A stretch of 64,000 nt of DNA from Gracilibacillus lacisalsi DSM 19029 (GCF_000377765.1 NZ_KB898673.1:13094-77093); one strand, 5' to 3'; shown: positions 1 through 9,208, counted from the stretch's first letter. Program-made: numbers and translations. Notes: generated by a model not told the origin, from the sequence alone.

Positions 1-95
1 GAAGTTGCAAATAAAATCCCGAAGTTGCAAATAAAATCCCGAAGTTGCAAATAAAATCCCGAAGTTGCAAATAAAATCCCGAAGTTGCAAATAAA
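1..95. repeat. 20-bp perfect tandem repeat array
   Basis: Four exact copies of gaagttgcaaataaaatccc start at 1, 21, 41 and 61. A fifth copy is intact only for its first 15 bases (81-95). The array starts at the first base of the window, so more copies may lie to the left. No open reading frame runs through it. The core ttgcaaataa resembles the ttcgcaataa core of the 21-bp array near 5 kb, but the two are not the same sequence. Confidence 0.95.
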
Positions 96-611
96 CCCGC
101 GAAATCTAAACTGTAAAGCATGAAAATTTGTAAGCACAAATTTTCACATAATCTTATCTTCTTATCCAAACAACTTTCTTAGTCTATCTATATTACTAGT
201 GTTTAGTTAGTATATCCATTAATCAAACGAACTGACATTATAGAAAAAATATAGTTGAATCTAAAAAAAGGATATGTTTTTATAAAAAAAGTGAATTCAC
301 ACACTATGTATATAATGGCATACTGTAAATAAGTTCTATTGCAATAGATCGAAAACATGTACGAACAAGAAATAAAGAAACTTATTTATTACCTAAATGT
401 TGTAAGCGATATCATTAATTGTTTGATTTATCGAGGGAGGTGGCGAATATTTAAGTGTTTTAGCTCACCATAATATTCTGTGATTTTCCATTATGTACAT
501 TTTTAAACTCTTTAAAAACTTCATTTTTAGTTTTATATATTCATAGTTTGACCTGAAAAATATGCGTATCAATTTGTTTAGTAGTGAAGAATGAATGAGG
601 GGGAATTAGGT
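96..611. other. AT-rich intergenic region, no gene seen
   Basis: About 500 bases of strongly AT-rich DNA upstream of the ABC transporter operon. I find no convincing coding region and no known riboswitch pattern. The promoter of the downstream operon must lie here or be further upstream, but no -35/-10 pair stands out above the AT background. Confidence 0.6.
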
Positions 612-2225
612 GTGAAGAACAAAATTATTTTATTTATCACAATTTGCTTGATGCTTATATTAGCAGCTTGTAGTAATGACGAAACCAGTAATGAGCCCGA
701 AGAAACCGAAGATGGAAAGGTTGTTTTAACAGGGCTGATTACAAAGCACCCATTAACCAAAGACCTTGAAGACATGGAATGGTTAGCAGAAGTAGAAGAA
801 CGAGCAGGTGTAGAAATCCAATGGGAAGAAGTTACTGCTGACTGGGATCAAAAGAAAGGTGCCATGTTAGCAGGTGGTGATATTCCTGATATTATCGTCG
901 GTCCAAATGCGATCACAGATGCAGACTTTGCACAGTTCCCTGGTTTATTTGCAGACTTAAAACCATTGATAGAAGAACATGGACCAAATATCCAAGCTAT
1001 GTTTGAGGAACAACCAGAAACGGAATTACTTTCAACACAAACGGATGGAGAAATTTATGGCTTATCCAAATATCAACAGTTCTGGCCAGAAACAGCTACC
1101 ATGCAATTTATTAATCAACAATGGCTAGACAATCTAGGGTTAGATACCCCAACGAATTGGGATGAATTGTTTGACGTATTAATGGCTTTTAAAGAAGAGG
1201 ATGCCAATGAAAATGGTGATCCAAATGATGAGATTCCAATGGACTTTGCCCCAGTTGCGGAAACTGGATTTGGTTATTTCCATCCAACTGTATTACTTGG
1301 CAGTATGGGAATGACAGTAACTGGTGGTGGTGGCCAAGGTTACTTCCTGGAAGACGGTGAAGTGAAAAACTTCTTTGTTGATGAGAGATACAAAACATTC
1401 GTTTCCTTTTTAAATAAATTATATGAAAACGGTTTAATAAATGATGAAGCTTTTACACAAGATTATTCACAATATCAGGCTTTAGCACGTGGTGAAGGTG
1501 AAGATGCCAAAATAGGTTATACATTTGGTTGGGAAAAAACAGACAGATTCGGTTTAGGTGTTGCAGATCAATACGAAACGTTTGATCCGATGAAAGTTTC
1601 GGCTGATTATGACGGTGAAGTAAGCTGGTCTTATGACTATAATGAATTGAACTTCGGTGTTAACTTCATTCAAATGTCATCGGCGACAAGCAATAAAGAA
1701 GCAGCCATGAAGTTTATCAATGAACTATACGACCCTGAAGTCAGTCTCCAAGTGCTATTTGGTTCTATCGGCCCTAATATTGAAAAGACTGGAGATAACT
1801 CCTACAAGATTCTCGAACCTCAAGATGAAGAAATGGATCCAGGCACATGGAAATGGACTTCTACTTGGGCAGATAACGGTCCAATGTTCATCTCTGATCA
1901 ATTAGATGTCGAATTACCTGTTGATATGCAGGCAGTAGATGAACAACAAGCACCATTTAATGATGTATTTGAATCATTGGATCGTGAAAATGATGTGTTC
2001 CCGGGAATGATGCTGAAATACTCCGAAGAGGACCATAACCAAATGACGCTTGTTAATACAGACTTTATGAATATTGCAATCTCCAAGTTTGGCGAGTGGA
2101 TCACCTCAGGTGGTATTGAAGATGAGTGGGATAGCTATGTGCAACAAGTAGAACAGATGGGATTACCATCCAACATTGAGATTATCCAAGGTTACTATGA
2201 TGATTACAAGGAACAATTAAATTAG
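612..2225 (+). CDS. ABC transporter extracellular solute-binding lipoprotein (family 1, LplA-like)
   Basis: Sugar or oligosaccharide receptor of a CUT1-type ABC importer, anchored outside the membrane. I chose the GTG at 612 because gaggggg (596-602) sits 9 bases upstream; the ATG at 591 has no such site. The resulting 537-residue protein starts with a charged, hydrophobic signal peptide ending in the lipobox LAAC (Cys20), then an acidic linker and a large periplasmic-binding fold. Length fits the LplA/YtcQ group, which tends to bind oligosaccharides or uronic acid chains. Two permease genes follow in the same direction. No ATPase gene is present, as is usual for systems that borrow an MsmX-type ATPase. 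Nearby alpha-galactosidase genes hint at galactosides as substrate; that is inference. Confidence 0.9.
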   Translation: MKNKIILFITICLMLILAACSNDETSNEPEETEDGKVVLTGLITKHPLTKDLEDMEWLAEVEERAGVEIQWEEVTADWDQKKGAMLAGGDIPDIIVGPNAITDADFAQFPGLFADLKPLIEEHGPNIQAMFEEQPETELLSTQTDGEIYGLSKYQQFWPETATMQFINQQWLDNLGLDTPTNWDELFDVLMAFKEEDANENGDPNDEIPMDFAPVAETGFGYFHPTVLLGSMGMTVTGGGGQGYFLEDGEVKNFFVDERYKTFVSFLNKLYENGLINDEAFTQDYSQYQALARGEGEDAKIGYTFGWEKTDRFGLGVADQYETFDPMKVSADYDGEVSWSYDYNELNFGVNFIQMSSATSNKEAAMKFINELYDPEVSLQVLFGSIGPNIEKTGDNSYKILEPQDEEMDPGTWKWTSTWADNGPMFISDQLDVELPVDMQAVDEQQAPFNDVFESLDRENDVFPGMMLKYSEEDHNQMTLVNTDFMNIAISKFGEWITSGGIEDEWDSYVQQVEQMGLPSNIEIIQGYYDDYKEQLN

Positions 2226-2289
2226 AAAACTAGAAGGAGAGATATTAGCTAAAGGCTGATATCTCTCTATAAAAAAGGAGAGTCATATC

Positions 2290-3240
2290 ATGGCCTTGAC
2301 CCAAGGAACGAATACGGAGACTTTGCCCAAGGCGAAGAAAGCAACCATTCTTAATACGTTAAGAAGAGACTATCAATTGTGGTTAATGATTCTACCTGCA
2401 ATCATCTGTGTAATTATATTTAATTATATTCCGATGTATGGGATTCAATTAGCATTTCGGGAATATGATTTCACGGCTGGTTTGACGGGTGGAGATTGGG
2501 CAGGACTTAAATATTTCGAACAGTTTATCAATAGTCACCTTTTTTGGGATCTGATTCGTAATACCTTACTCATCAGTATCACGACGATTGTTGTTGGTTT
2601 CCCGGCACCAATTGCACTCGCATTATTAGTAAACCAAATCAGATGGAAAAGAGGAAAACGGATCTTACAAACGACCGTTTATTTGCCTCATTTTATTTCC
2701 ATCGTTGTATTAGTAGGGTTATTAAATGTAATGTTATCTCCAAATACTGGAGTTATCGGTTTATTATTAGCAAAACTAGGTGTGGAAGGCAACCTGTTAG
2801 CGTCTGTAAAAGCATTTGTTCCAATCTATGTATTATCAGATGTGTGGCAGCATGTCGGATGGAACAGCATTATTTATCTAGCCGCATTGGCTGCTGTTGA
2901 TCCACAGCTATATGATGCAGCCAAAATTGATGGAGCGAATAAATGGCAAATCATTAGAAATGTAGAGATACCGGCTATCATTCCGACCATCATCATTTTA
3001 TTAATACTAAACATGGGGACAGTTATCAGTACAGGATTTGAAAAAATATTCCTGATGCAAAATTCTCTCAACTTACCAATATCAGAAGTGATTGAAACAT
3101 ATGTTTATAAAACTGGTATCGTATCCAATCAATTTAGCTATGCCGCTGCGATTGGTCTGTTTAATACGATGATTAATTTTATGATGCTAGTTATTGTTAA
3201 TACCATTGCAAAGAAAGTGGCTCGCATTAGTTTGTGGTAA
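2290..3240 (+). CDS. Carbohydrate ABC transporter permease (LplB/YteP-like)
   Basis: First membrane subunit of the CUT1 importer, 316 residues. After a short polar N-terminus come about six hydrophobic membrane segments. The cytoplasmic EAA-type loop that docks the ATPase is visible around residues 205-235 (YDAAKIDGANKWQIIRNV). The N-terminal stretch DYQLWLMILPAIICVIIFNY is typical of the LplB/YtcP group. The ATG follows an aaaaaggag ribosome site. It lies 64 bases after the binding-protein gene and 33 bases before the second permease, so the three genes most likely form one operon. Confidence 0.92.
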   Translation: MALTQGTNTETLPKAKKATILNTLRRDYQLWLMILPAIICVIIFNYIPMYGIQLAFREYDFTAGLTGGDWAGLKYFEQFINSHLFWDLIRNTLLISITTIVVGFPAPIALALLVNQIRWKRGKRILQTTVYLPHFISIVVLVGLLNVMLSPNTGVIGLLLAKLGVEGNLLASVKAFVPIYVLSDVWQHVGWNSIIYLAALAAVDPQLYDAAKIDGANKWQIIRNVEIPAIIPTIIILLILNMGTVISTGFEKIFLMQNSLNLPISEVIETYVYKTGIVSNQFSYAAAIGLFNTMINFMMLVIVNTIAKKVARISLW

Positions 3241-3273
3241 ATTAGCTCAAATCAATTTGAAGGAGGAAGTGCA

Positions 3274-4188
3274 ATGCCTTCTATCACAATGAATAGAATA
3301 AGAAATAAAAAACCAACTGATTTACTATTCGATGCTACTGTAGTGGCGGTATGCATTTTAATATTCTTTATTGTAGCCTATCCGATTTATTTTATCGTGA
3401 TTGCTTCGATTAGTGATCCTACTTATGTTTCAACCGGAAAAGTACTTTTTGTTCCGAAAGGTTTTAGTTTATTTGGATATGAACAGATTTTTTCCGATTC
3501 GAGAGTTTGGATTGGCTATCGCAATACATTGTTCTACGCCCTTTTTGGGACGTTCGTTAATTTATTGTTAACTTTACCGGCAGCATATGTGTTGTCACGC
3601 CATGAGTTTAAAGCTCGAAGATTTTTGATGTTTTTCTTTATCTTCACAATGTTTTTTAATGGTGGGTTAATTCCTACCTATATGTTAATGAGAGATTTAA
3701 GTTTAATTGATACGCCGTGGGTGTTTATCTTTAATCCACTTACGGTGAATGTATTTAATTTAATTATTACAAGAACATTCTTTGAGAACAACATACCGCA
3801 CGAGATGTTTGAAGCTGCAACAATGGATGGCTGCTCACATTTTAAGTTTTTCTCATCGATCGTATTGCCATTGTCCAAAGCTGTAACTGCTGTAATTGGA
3901 CTTTATTATCTAGTGTGGCACTGGAATGATTTCTTTACTGGGTTAATTTATATCCGTAATTACGATTTACAGCCATTGCAGATTGTGTTGCGAGATATTC
4001 TTTTATCCAATCAAGTGTTTGCCGAAGGTGCGGGGAGCGGTGGAACAGGTGGAGGTTATGCACAACGTTATGCCGATCAGGTTAAATATGGTGTTATTAT
4101 CGTATCTTCGCTGCCAGTGCTAATTTTGTATCCGTTTATCCAGAAATACTTTGAAAAAGGTGTACTAATCGGATCAGTGAAAGGATAA
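3274..4188 (+). CDS. Carbohydrate ABC transporter permease (LplC/YtcP-like)
   Basis: Second membrane subunit of the same importer, 304 residues with about six membrane segments. The EAA-type ATPase contact loop is near residues 178-205 (FEAATMDGCSHFKFFSSIVL). The C-terminus ends FEKGVLIGSVKG, the usual ending of this permease class. The start has a strong aaggagga site. The stop codon is followed at once by a strong hairpin terminator, so the transporter operon ends here without an ATPase or a glycosidase gene. Confidence 0.92.
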   Translation: MPSITMNRIRNKKPTDLLFDATVVAVCILIFFIVAYPIYFIVIASISDPTYVSTGKVLFVPKGFSLFGYEQIFSDSRVWIGYRNTLFYALFGTFVNLLLTLPAAYVLSRHEFKARRFLMFFFIFTMFFNGGLIPTYMLMRDLSLIDTPWVFIFNPLTVNVFNLIITRTFFENNIPHEMFEAATMDGCSHFKFFSSIVLPLSKAVTAVIGLYYLVWHWNDFFTGLIYIRNYDLQPLQIVLRDILLSNQVFAEGAGSGGTGGGYAQRYADQVKYGVIIVSSLPVLILYPFIQKYFEKGVLIGSVKG

Positions 4189-4191
4189 GTA

Positions 4192-4229
4192 AAAAGGACA
4201 GAACTGAAATCTCAGTTCTGTCCTTTTAA
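4192..4229. terminator. Bidirectional rho-independent terminator
   Basis: A hairpin with arms aaaaggacagaactga and its complement, followed by T residues. A-tracts on one side and T-tracts on the other let it serve both the ABC transporter operon (+) and the converging DUF624 gene (-). Confidence 0.9.
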
Positions 4230-4831
4230 TTCGGTGTTGCAAAAAAAGAATAAGCCGTCCGCATAATAATATAAGCTAGTAAACTAACTCCTAAAGCAGG
4301 TATAAAACCTGGTACTAAATAATAAAGGTAAAAAGTCGCCGCAATTAACACGAGCATGGCAATCGTATGCAGTGGCTTACCAATAACCAATATAGCAGAA
4401 TATTTAAGATAACCAAGTACGGAAAATTGATAATGCACATAGATTGGGAAAATGAACACAGCAACAAGCGCAATAATAGCTAATAAAATATAGGTCATCA
4501 CCATTAATGTAGAGTTTAATAGTGAACTGTCTAACTGGCCTAAGATTTGAATGTTCAACAGTAAAATAGCTGTGGCGATCGCGAGTATATACCCAAGGAT
4601 ATTAGATTTGATAAACTCCTGTTTGTAATAGTGAATAAATTCGCGAAAAAGCTTAATATCTTCCTTTGATTTGATATCTTGCCTAATTGTTGCAAACAAG
4701 GCTGCGGTAGCTGGGAAAATTCCAACTATAAATAATCCGAGTATTGTAAAGATGAACCAATACAGGTTTAACAGCAGAATCTTAAAAATCCACTCTCCAA
4801 CCGTTATATAAACTGAAATACCTTTATTCAT
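4226..4831 (-). CDS. DUF624 (YesL) family membrane protein
   Basis: A 201-residue integral membrane protein with about five hydrophobic segments and a conserved early stretch (LLNLYWFIFTILGLFIVGIFPA) typical of the DUF624/YesL family. YesL-type genes are commonly found beside CUT1 transporters of the LplA/YesO type for plant polysaccharide fragments; here the gene converges on exactly such a transporter. Its molecular role is not known. It may be an accessory factor of the importer, but the sequence cannot show this. Confidence 0.8.
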   Translation of the reverse strand: MNKGISVYITVGEWIFKILLLNLYWFIFTILGLFIVGIFPATAALFATIRQDIKSKEDIKLFREFIHYYKQEFIKSNILGYILAIATAILLLNIQILGQLDSSLLNSTLMVMTYILLAIIALVAVFIFPIYVHYQFSVLGYLKYSAILVIGKPLHTIAMLVLIAATFYLYYLVPGFIPALGVSLLAYIIMRTAYSFFATPN

Positions 4832-4963
4832 AGCAAGGAACCTCCCGATCTCAATATCTATCTATTAAGCATACACAAAAATATTAGAATGGTAAATTTC
4901 ATAGGAGGAATTTAAAAGAAAAGATATAGATTCTAAAAATAGGATAAATGGGTTCAAAGAGGT

Positions 4964-5121
4964 TTCGCAATAATCAAAGCGAATTTCGCAATAAAGCAGG
5001 TCGAATTCGCAATAATCAGAGTGGATTTCGCAATAAAGCAGGTCCTATTCGCAATAATCAAGCAGGATTTCACAATAAAGTCGCTGCAATTCGCAATAAT
5101 CAAACTAATTTCCCGCAATAA
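4964..5121. repeat. 21-bp tandem array with a ttcgcaataa core (8 units)
   Basis: The 10-mer ttcgcaataa occurs at 4964, 4985, 5006, 5027, 5048, 5069 (one change, ttcacaataa) and 5090, each exactly 21 bases after the last. A final degenerate unit (cccgcaataa) ends at 5121. The 11 bases between cores vary but share short words (agcaggtc, atcaaagcg). All reading frames checked are broken by stops. The array fills most of the gap between two genes that are both transcribed from the minus strand and abuts the terminator of the ABC-F gene. Confidence 0.9.
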
Positions 5122-5150
5122 AAAAGCTACCTCTTAAAAAGAGATAGCCT
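5121..5150 (-). terminator. Rho-independent terminator of the ABC-F gene
   Basis: Read on the minus strand, the stem ggctatctctt / aagaggtagc (one G-T pair) is followed by a run of T residues. It lies 6 bases beyond the stop codon of the ABC-F gene. Confidence 0.85.
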
Positions 5151-5155
5151 ACATA

Positions 5156-6775
5156 TTATACGTACATCGCACTAATTTCCTTTTGTAACTTCTGATCTGC
5201 TACATACTCATCATAGCTAATTTCTTTATCGACAATTCCTTTAGGTGTAATCTCGATTAGGCGATTGGCGATACTGTTAATGAATTGATGGTCATGTGAT
5301 GTGAACAGAATCGAACCTTTAAATTTAATTAAACCATTGTTCAACGCAGTGATTGATTCTAGGTCTAAGTGGTTTGTCGGTTCATCTAATACAAGCACAT
5401 TGGCATTCGATAACATCATTTTTGATAACATACAACGTACTTTTTCTCCACCAGATAATACATTTGCTTTTTTCAGTGCTTCTTCTCCAGAGAATAACAT
5501 ACGACCAAGGAATCCACGTAAGAAAGTTTCGGTTTGATCTTCTGGTGAATATTGACGCAACCATTCTACTAAGGTCATGTCATTGCCATCGAAAAATGCT
5601 GAGTTATCTTTCGGGAAGTAAGACTGGGAAGTGGTAACACCCCAAGTATAGCTTCCTTCGTCAGGTTCCATTTCACCCATTAGGATATCAAATAACACGG
5701 TTTTAGCATTTTCATTTGGTCCAATAAATGCCACTTTGTCATACGGTTTTAATGTAAAACTAACATTATCTAACACCTTCACGCCATCAATTGTTTTTGA
5801 AATACCTTCGACACGTAATAAATCATTACCAATGTCACGACCAGGCTGAAAGGCTACATACGGATAACGACGGGAAGATGGTTTAATATCGTCCAGTGTA
5901 ATGTTATCGAGCATTTTTTTACGAGAAGTTGCTTGCTTTGATTTCGATGCATTGGCACTAAAGCGAGCGATAAAGTTTTGTAATTCTTTAATCTTCTCTT
6001 CTTTTTTCTTGTTTTGATCCTTAGCCATTTGTAAGGCTAGTTGACTGGATTCATACCAGAAATCATAGTTTCCGACGTACATTTCGATTTTGCCATAGTC
6101 GACATCAGCAATATGTGTACATACTTTATTTAAAAAGTGACGATCGTGGGATACAACAATAACGGTATTTTCAAAGTTAATTAAAAATTCTTCCAACCAT
6201 TGAATCGCTTGAATATCCAAGTGGTTTGTCGGCTCATCTAATAATAAAATATCTGGATTACCGAACAATGCTTGTGCTAATAATACTTTTACCTTTTCAG
6301 AACCTATTAAATCAGCCATTTTTTTCGTGTGGAGGTCTTCACTTATACCAAGACCTTTTAACAGAATTGCAGCATCTGATTCTGCTTCCCAACCGTTCAT
6401 CTCGGCAAATTCGCCTTCCAATTCAGCAGCACGCATACCGTCTTCTTCTGTGAATTCTCCTTTTGCATAAATAGCGTCTTTTTCCTGCATCACTTCATAC
6501 AACCGAGTGTGCCCCATGACAACTGTCTTTAACACTTCGTATTCTTCATAAGCGAAGTGATCCTGTTTTAATACAGCAAGGCGTTCATCTTTCCCAAGTG
6601 AAACGTGGCCAGTCTGTGGTTCGATCTCACCTGACAATATTTTAAGAAAAGTAGATTTACCAGCACCATTGGCACCAATCAAACCATAGCAATTTCCAGC
6701 AGTAAACTTAATATTAACGTCTTCAAATAACTTCTTATCACCAAAACGTAAACTTACATTAGTTGCTTGTAGCAT
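5156..6775 (-). CDS. ABC-F family ATPase, YkpA/YbiT type
   Basis: Soluble twin-ATPase protein of the ABC-F family, which acts on ribosomes rather than in membranes; 539 residues, the expected length for YkpA. I start it at the ATG at 6775 because ggagg lies 11 bases upstream; an in-frame ATG at 6793 overlaps that site. Domain 1 has Walker A GANGAGKST and Walker B LLLDEPTNHLD, with IGSEKVKVLLA in place of the classical LSGGQ. A charged linker rich in K and E follows. Domain 2 has LSGGEKVRC and VLVLDEPTNHLD, but its P-loop reads GPNENAKTVL, where Ala replaces the Gly before Lys. Single gene with its own terminator. Confidence 0.93.
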   Translation of the reverse strand: MLQATNVSLRFGDKKLFEDVNIKFTAGNCYGLIGANGAGKSTFLKILSGEIEPQTGHVSLGKDERLAVLKQDHFAYEEYEVLKTVVMGHTRLYEVMQEKDAIYAKGEFTEEDGMRAAELEGEFAEMNGWEAESDAAILLKGLGISEDLHTKKMADLIGSEKVKVLLAQALFGNPDILLLDEPTNHLDIQAIQWLEEFLINFENTVIVVSHDRHFLNKVCTHIADVDYGKIEMYVGNYDFWYESSQLALQMAKDQNKKKEEKIKELQNFIARFSANASKSKQATSRKKMLDNITLDDIKPSSRRYPYVAFQPGRDIGNDLLRVEGISKTIDGVKVLDNVSFTLKPYDKVAFIGPNENAKTVLFDILMGEMEPDEGSYTWGVTTSQSYFPKDNSAFFDGNDMTLVEWLRQYSPEDQTETFLRGFLGRMLFSGEEALKKANVLSGGEKVRCMLSKMMLSNANVLVLDEPTNHLDLESITALNNGLIKFKGSILFTSHDHQFINSIANRLIEITPKGIVDKEISYDEYVADQKLQKEISAMYV

Positions 6776-6848
6776 ACTCCAAAATTCCTCCATTATCTCA
6801 TATCATAAAGCAAGCTTAAGCGATTTGGGATAGGAAGTCAATCAAGGA

Positions 6849-6876
6849 ATGACATTCTGAGGAAATTCGGTATGAT
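6849..6876 (+). promoter_or_regulatory. Candidate sigma-A promoter of the AraC-type regulator
   Basis: Elements atgaca (6849-6854) and tatgat (6871-6876) are 16 bases apart. Transcription would start near 6883, just before the aaggagg ribosome site, giving a very short leader. Confidence 0.45.
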
Positions 6877-6898
6877 AGAAGTAAGGAGGAAAGTTCTC

Positions 6899-7783
6899 AT
6901 GCAGACATATTCTAAACATCAGTCATACGGTTTTCGTTTAAAAGGAGATTATCAAGAACGCGTTGCAGGTCTTCATTCAATCGGAAGGGAGTCACGCACC
7001 GATCATACTTATATTTGGGATGGATTAAAAAGAGGGGAAGAAGGAAGAGTAGTTTTTCAGTATACATTAAGTGGTAAAGGAGCAATTAGAATTGGTAACG
7101 ACATCTATCCATTAACGAAAGGGAATGCTTTTTTTGTGAAAATTCCTAGTGACCATTGTTACTACTTACCTCAAGAATCAACAAACTGGGATTTCATCTA
7201 TATGACCGTTTATGGAAATGAAGCCATTCGTCACTTTCAGTATTTATCAGAAAAACATGGTCATATCCTTCAACTCCCGGACCATTCCAGACCAATTAAA
7301 CACATATTGCGAGTACTGCAGAAAATTGAAGCAACAGGTATTGAGCATGGTTATGAAGCTTCAGGCTATGCCTATAGTTTTTTGATGGAATGCTCGCAAT
7401 ATTTTGAACATGAGCAATTTCAAGAGGATCAGTTGCCTGTTGCGGTCGCTACGGCAGTCTCTTTTATTGAAAAAAATTATAGAGAGGATATCTCATTAGA
7501 TGATATGGTTGCCGTCTCTGGTTTATCCAAATATCATTTCACGAGACTATTTGCTACTTCTATCAATCAAACTCCAGTTCAATATTTAACGAAAGTACGC
7601 ATTCAGCACGCTTTAGACCTTTTACAAAATAATGAGAAGACAATAGAAGAAATTGCCCAAGAAACCGGATTTTCTTCTAGCAATTATTTTAGTAAAGTGT
7701 TTAAGAAATTATTGAATGAGACACCAAGTGAGTATCGTCAAAATAAATACGTGATGCCCGTCGATCGATTATTCATTGATTAA
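6899..7783 (+). CDS. AraC family transcriptional regulator
   Basis: Sugar-responsive DNA-binding regulator, 294 residues from the ATG at 6899, which has aaggagg 8 bases upstream; the in-frame ATG at 6872 overlaps the predicted -10 box. The N-terminal half (about 1-160) looks like a cupin-type effector domain. The C-terminal 100 residues hold two helix-turn-helix units: SLDDMVAVSGLSKYHFTRLF and TIEEIAQETGFSSSNYFSKV, the AraC signature. It sits 110 bases upstream of the GH4 alpha-galactosidase gene in the same direction and probably controls it. Confidence 0.92.
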   Translation: MQTYSKHQSYGFRLKGDYQERVAGLHSIGRESRTDHTYIWDGLKRGEEGRVVFQYTLSGKGAIRIGNDIYPLTKGNAFFVKIPSDHCYYLPQESTNWDFIYMTVYGNEAIRHFQYLSEKHGHILQLPDHSRPIKHILRVLQKIEATGIEHGYEASGYAYSFLMECSQYFEHEQFQEDQLPVAVATAVSFIEKNYREDISLDDMVAVSGLSKYHFTRLFATSINQTPVQYLTKVRIQHALDLLQNNEKTIEEIAQETGFSSSNYFSKVFKKLLNETPSEYRQNKYVMPVDRLFID

Positions 7784-7821
7784 TAACCGCAATATTTTAC
7801 TCTTATTAAAAATATTTACGA

Positions 7822-7850
7822 TTGTAAACGTTTCAAGATCCTCGTAAGAT
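7822..7850 (+). promoter_or_regulatory. Promoter with overlapping cre-like operator, upstream of alpha-galactosidase
   Basis: A -35 box ttgtaa (7822-7827) and a -10 box taagat (7845-7850) are 17 bases apart. The -35 box is part of ttgtaaacgtttcaa (7822-7836), with the palindromic core aaacgttt. This resembles a catabolite-responsive element or another LacI-family operator, though its right end departs from the cre consensus. Overlap with the -35 box is a position that would give repression. Confidence 0.55.
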
Positions 7851-7893
7851 GATAGTAAGTAATAGCAATTTAATGCGAATGAGGAGGAGAAGG

Positions 7894-9192
7894 ATGGCTA
7901 AAATTACATTTCTAGGAGCAGGAAGTACGGTTTTCGCCAAAAATGTACTAGGTGACTGTATGACAGTTGAGGCTTTACAAGGTTTCGAATTTGCCTTGTT
8001 TGATATTGATCACGAGCGTTTGAATGATTCGGAAATGATGTTAAACAATTTAAAGAAAAGCTTAAACGCGAATGTGAAAGTAACAGCTTACCATGATCGC
8101 AAAGAGGCACTGAGGGATGCCAAATATGTGATTAATGCTATACAAGTTGGTGGTTACGACCCGTGTACAATTACTGACTTTGAAGTTCCAAAGAAATACG
8201 GATTACGCCAGACGATTGCAGATACACTAGGGATAGGCGGGATCTTCAGAAATTTAAGAACAATTCCTGTGATGCAGGAGTTCGCCCGTGATATGAAAGA
8301 AGTTTGCCCTGATGCATGGTTTTTAAATTATACCAATCCAATGGCGGTATTAACCAATGTGATGCTAAAAGAAGGGATTAAAACTGTCGGGTTATGCCAC
8401 AGTGTTCAAGTATGTGCTAGCCATTTATTAGATTCTTTAGACATGCCGAAAGATAATATACAGTGGAAAATTGCCGGCATTAATCATATGGCATGGTTAC
8501 TTGAAATAACAAGGAATGGGGAAGATCTCTATCCAGAAATAAAAAAGCGTGCAAAGGAAAAACAACAAGAAAAGCATGACGACATGGTGCGTTTTGAATT
8601 AATGGATAAGTTCGGCTACTATGTGACAGAGTCATCGGAGCATAACGCCGAATACCACCCATACTTTATTAAGAGCAAATATCCGGAATTAATCGAGAAA
8701 TATAATATTCCATTAGATGAATATCCGCGTCGCTGTGTGAATCAGATCGAAGGCTGGAAGAAAATGCGCGATGACCTTGTCAATGATCAAAACTTACAAC
8801 ATGAACGTACACATGAATATGGTTCATACATCATTGAAGCAATGGAAACGAATCAACCATTTAAAATAGGTGGTAATGTCCTGAATACTGGAGGACTAAT
8901 CAGCAACTTGCCGGAAAATGCTGTCGTTGAAGTCCCTTGTTTAGTGGATGCCAGTGGGGTAACACCTACCTATGTTGGTGATTTACCAGAACAATTGGCA
9001 GCACTGAACAGGACCAACATTAATACACAACTATTAACGATCGAAGCGGCACTCACGAAGAAAAAAGAAAACATTTATCAGGCAGCACTGCTCGATCCAC
9101 ATACTGCAGCAGAATTATCCATAGATGATATTATCGCTTTATGTGACGATTTAATCGAAGAACATGGAGATTGGTTGCCAGAATATTATTAA
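7894..9192 (+). CDS. melA: Alpha-galactosidase, glycoside hydrolase family 4 (MelA)
   Basis: Cytoplasmic NAD- and metal-dependent alpha-galactosidase that splits melibiose- and raffinose-type sugars. From the ATG at 7894, preceded by gaggaggag, it has 432 residues, matching Bacillus MelA. The N-terminus holds a Rossmann fold with KITFLGAGST. Family 4 metal-binding residues are visible as Cys168 in GLCHSVQ and His198 in GINHMAWL. The in-frame ATG at 7849 overlaps the promoter and is rejected. It lies behind the AraC regulator and a cre-like operator, and in front of the remains of a second, unrelated alpha-galactosidase. Confidence 0.93.
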   Translation: MAKITFLGAGSTVFAKNVLGDCMTVEALQGFEFALFDIDHERLNDSEMMLNNLKKSLNANVKVTAYHDRKEALRDAKYVINAIQVGGYDPCTITDFEVPKKYGLRQTIADTLGIGGIFRNLRTIPVMQEFARDMKEVCPDAWFLNYTNPMAVLTNVMLKEGIKTVGLCHSVQVCASHLLDSLDMPKDNIQWKIAGINHMAWLLEITRNGEDLYPEIKKRAKEKQQEKHDDMVRFELMDKFGYYVTESSEHNAEYHPYFIKSKYPELIEKYNIPLDEYPRRCVNQIEGWKKMRDDLVNDQNLQHERTHEYGSYIIEAMETNQPFKIGGNVLNTGGLISNLPENAVVEVPCLVDASGVTPTYVGDLPEQLAALNRTNINTQLLTIEAALTKKKENIYQAALLDPHTAAELSIDDIIALCDDLIEEHGDWLPEYY

Positions 9193-9208
9193 GGTAAGGA
9201 GTATTTAT

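Noticed and set aside
1-95. CRISPR array
   Set aside because: The whole 20-bp unit repeats without spacers.
4964-5121. CRISPR array
   Set aside because: Conserved cores are only 10 bases and fillers 11 bases, no repeat-spacer layout of normal size, and no cas genes in the window.
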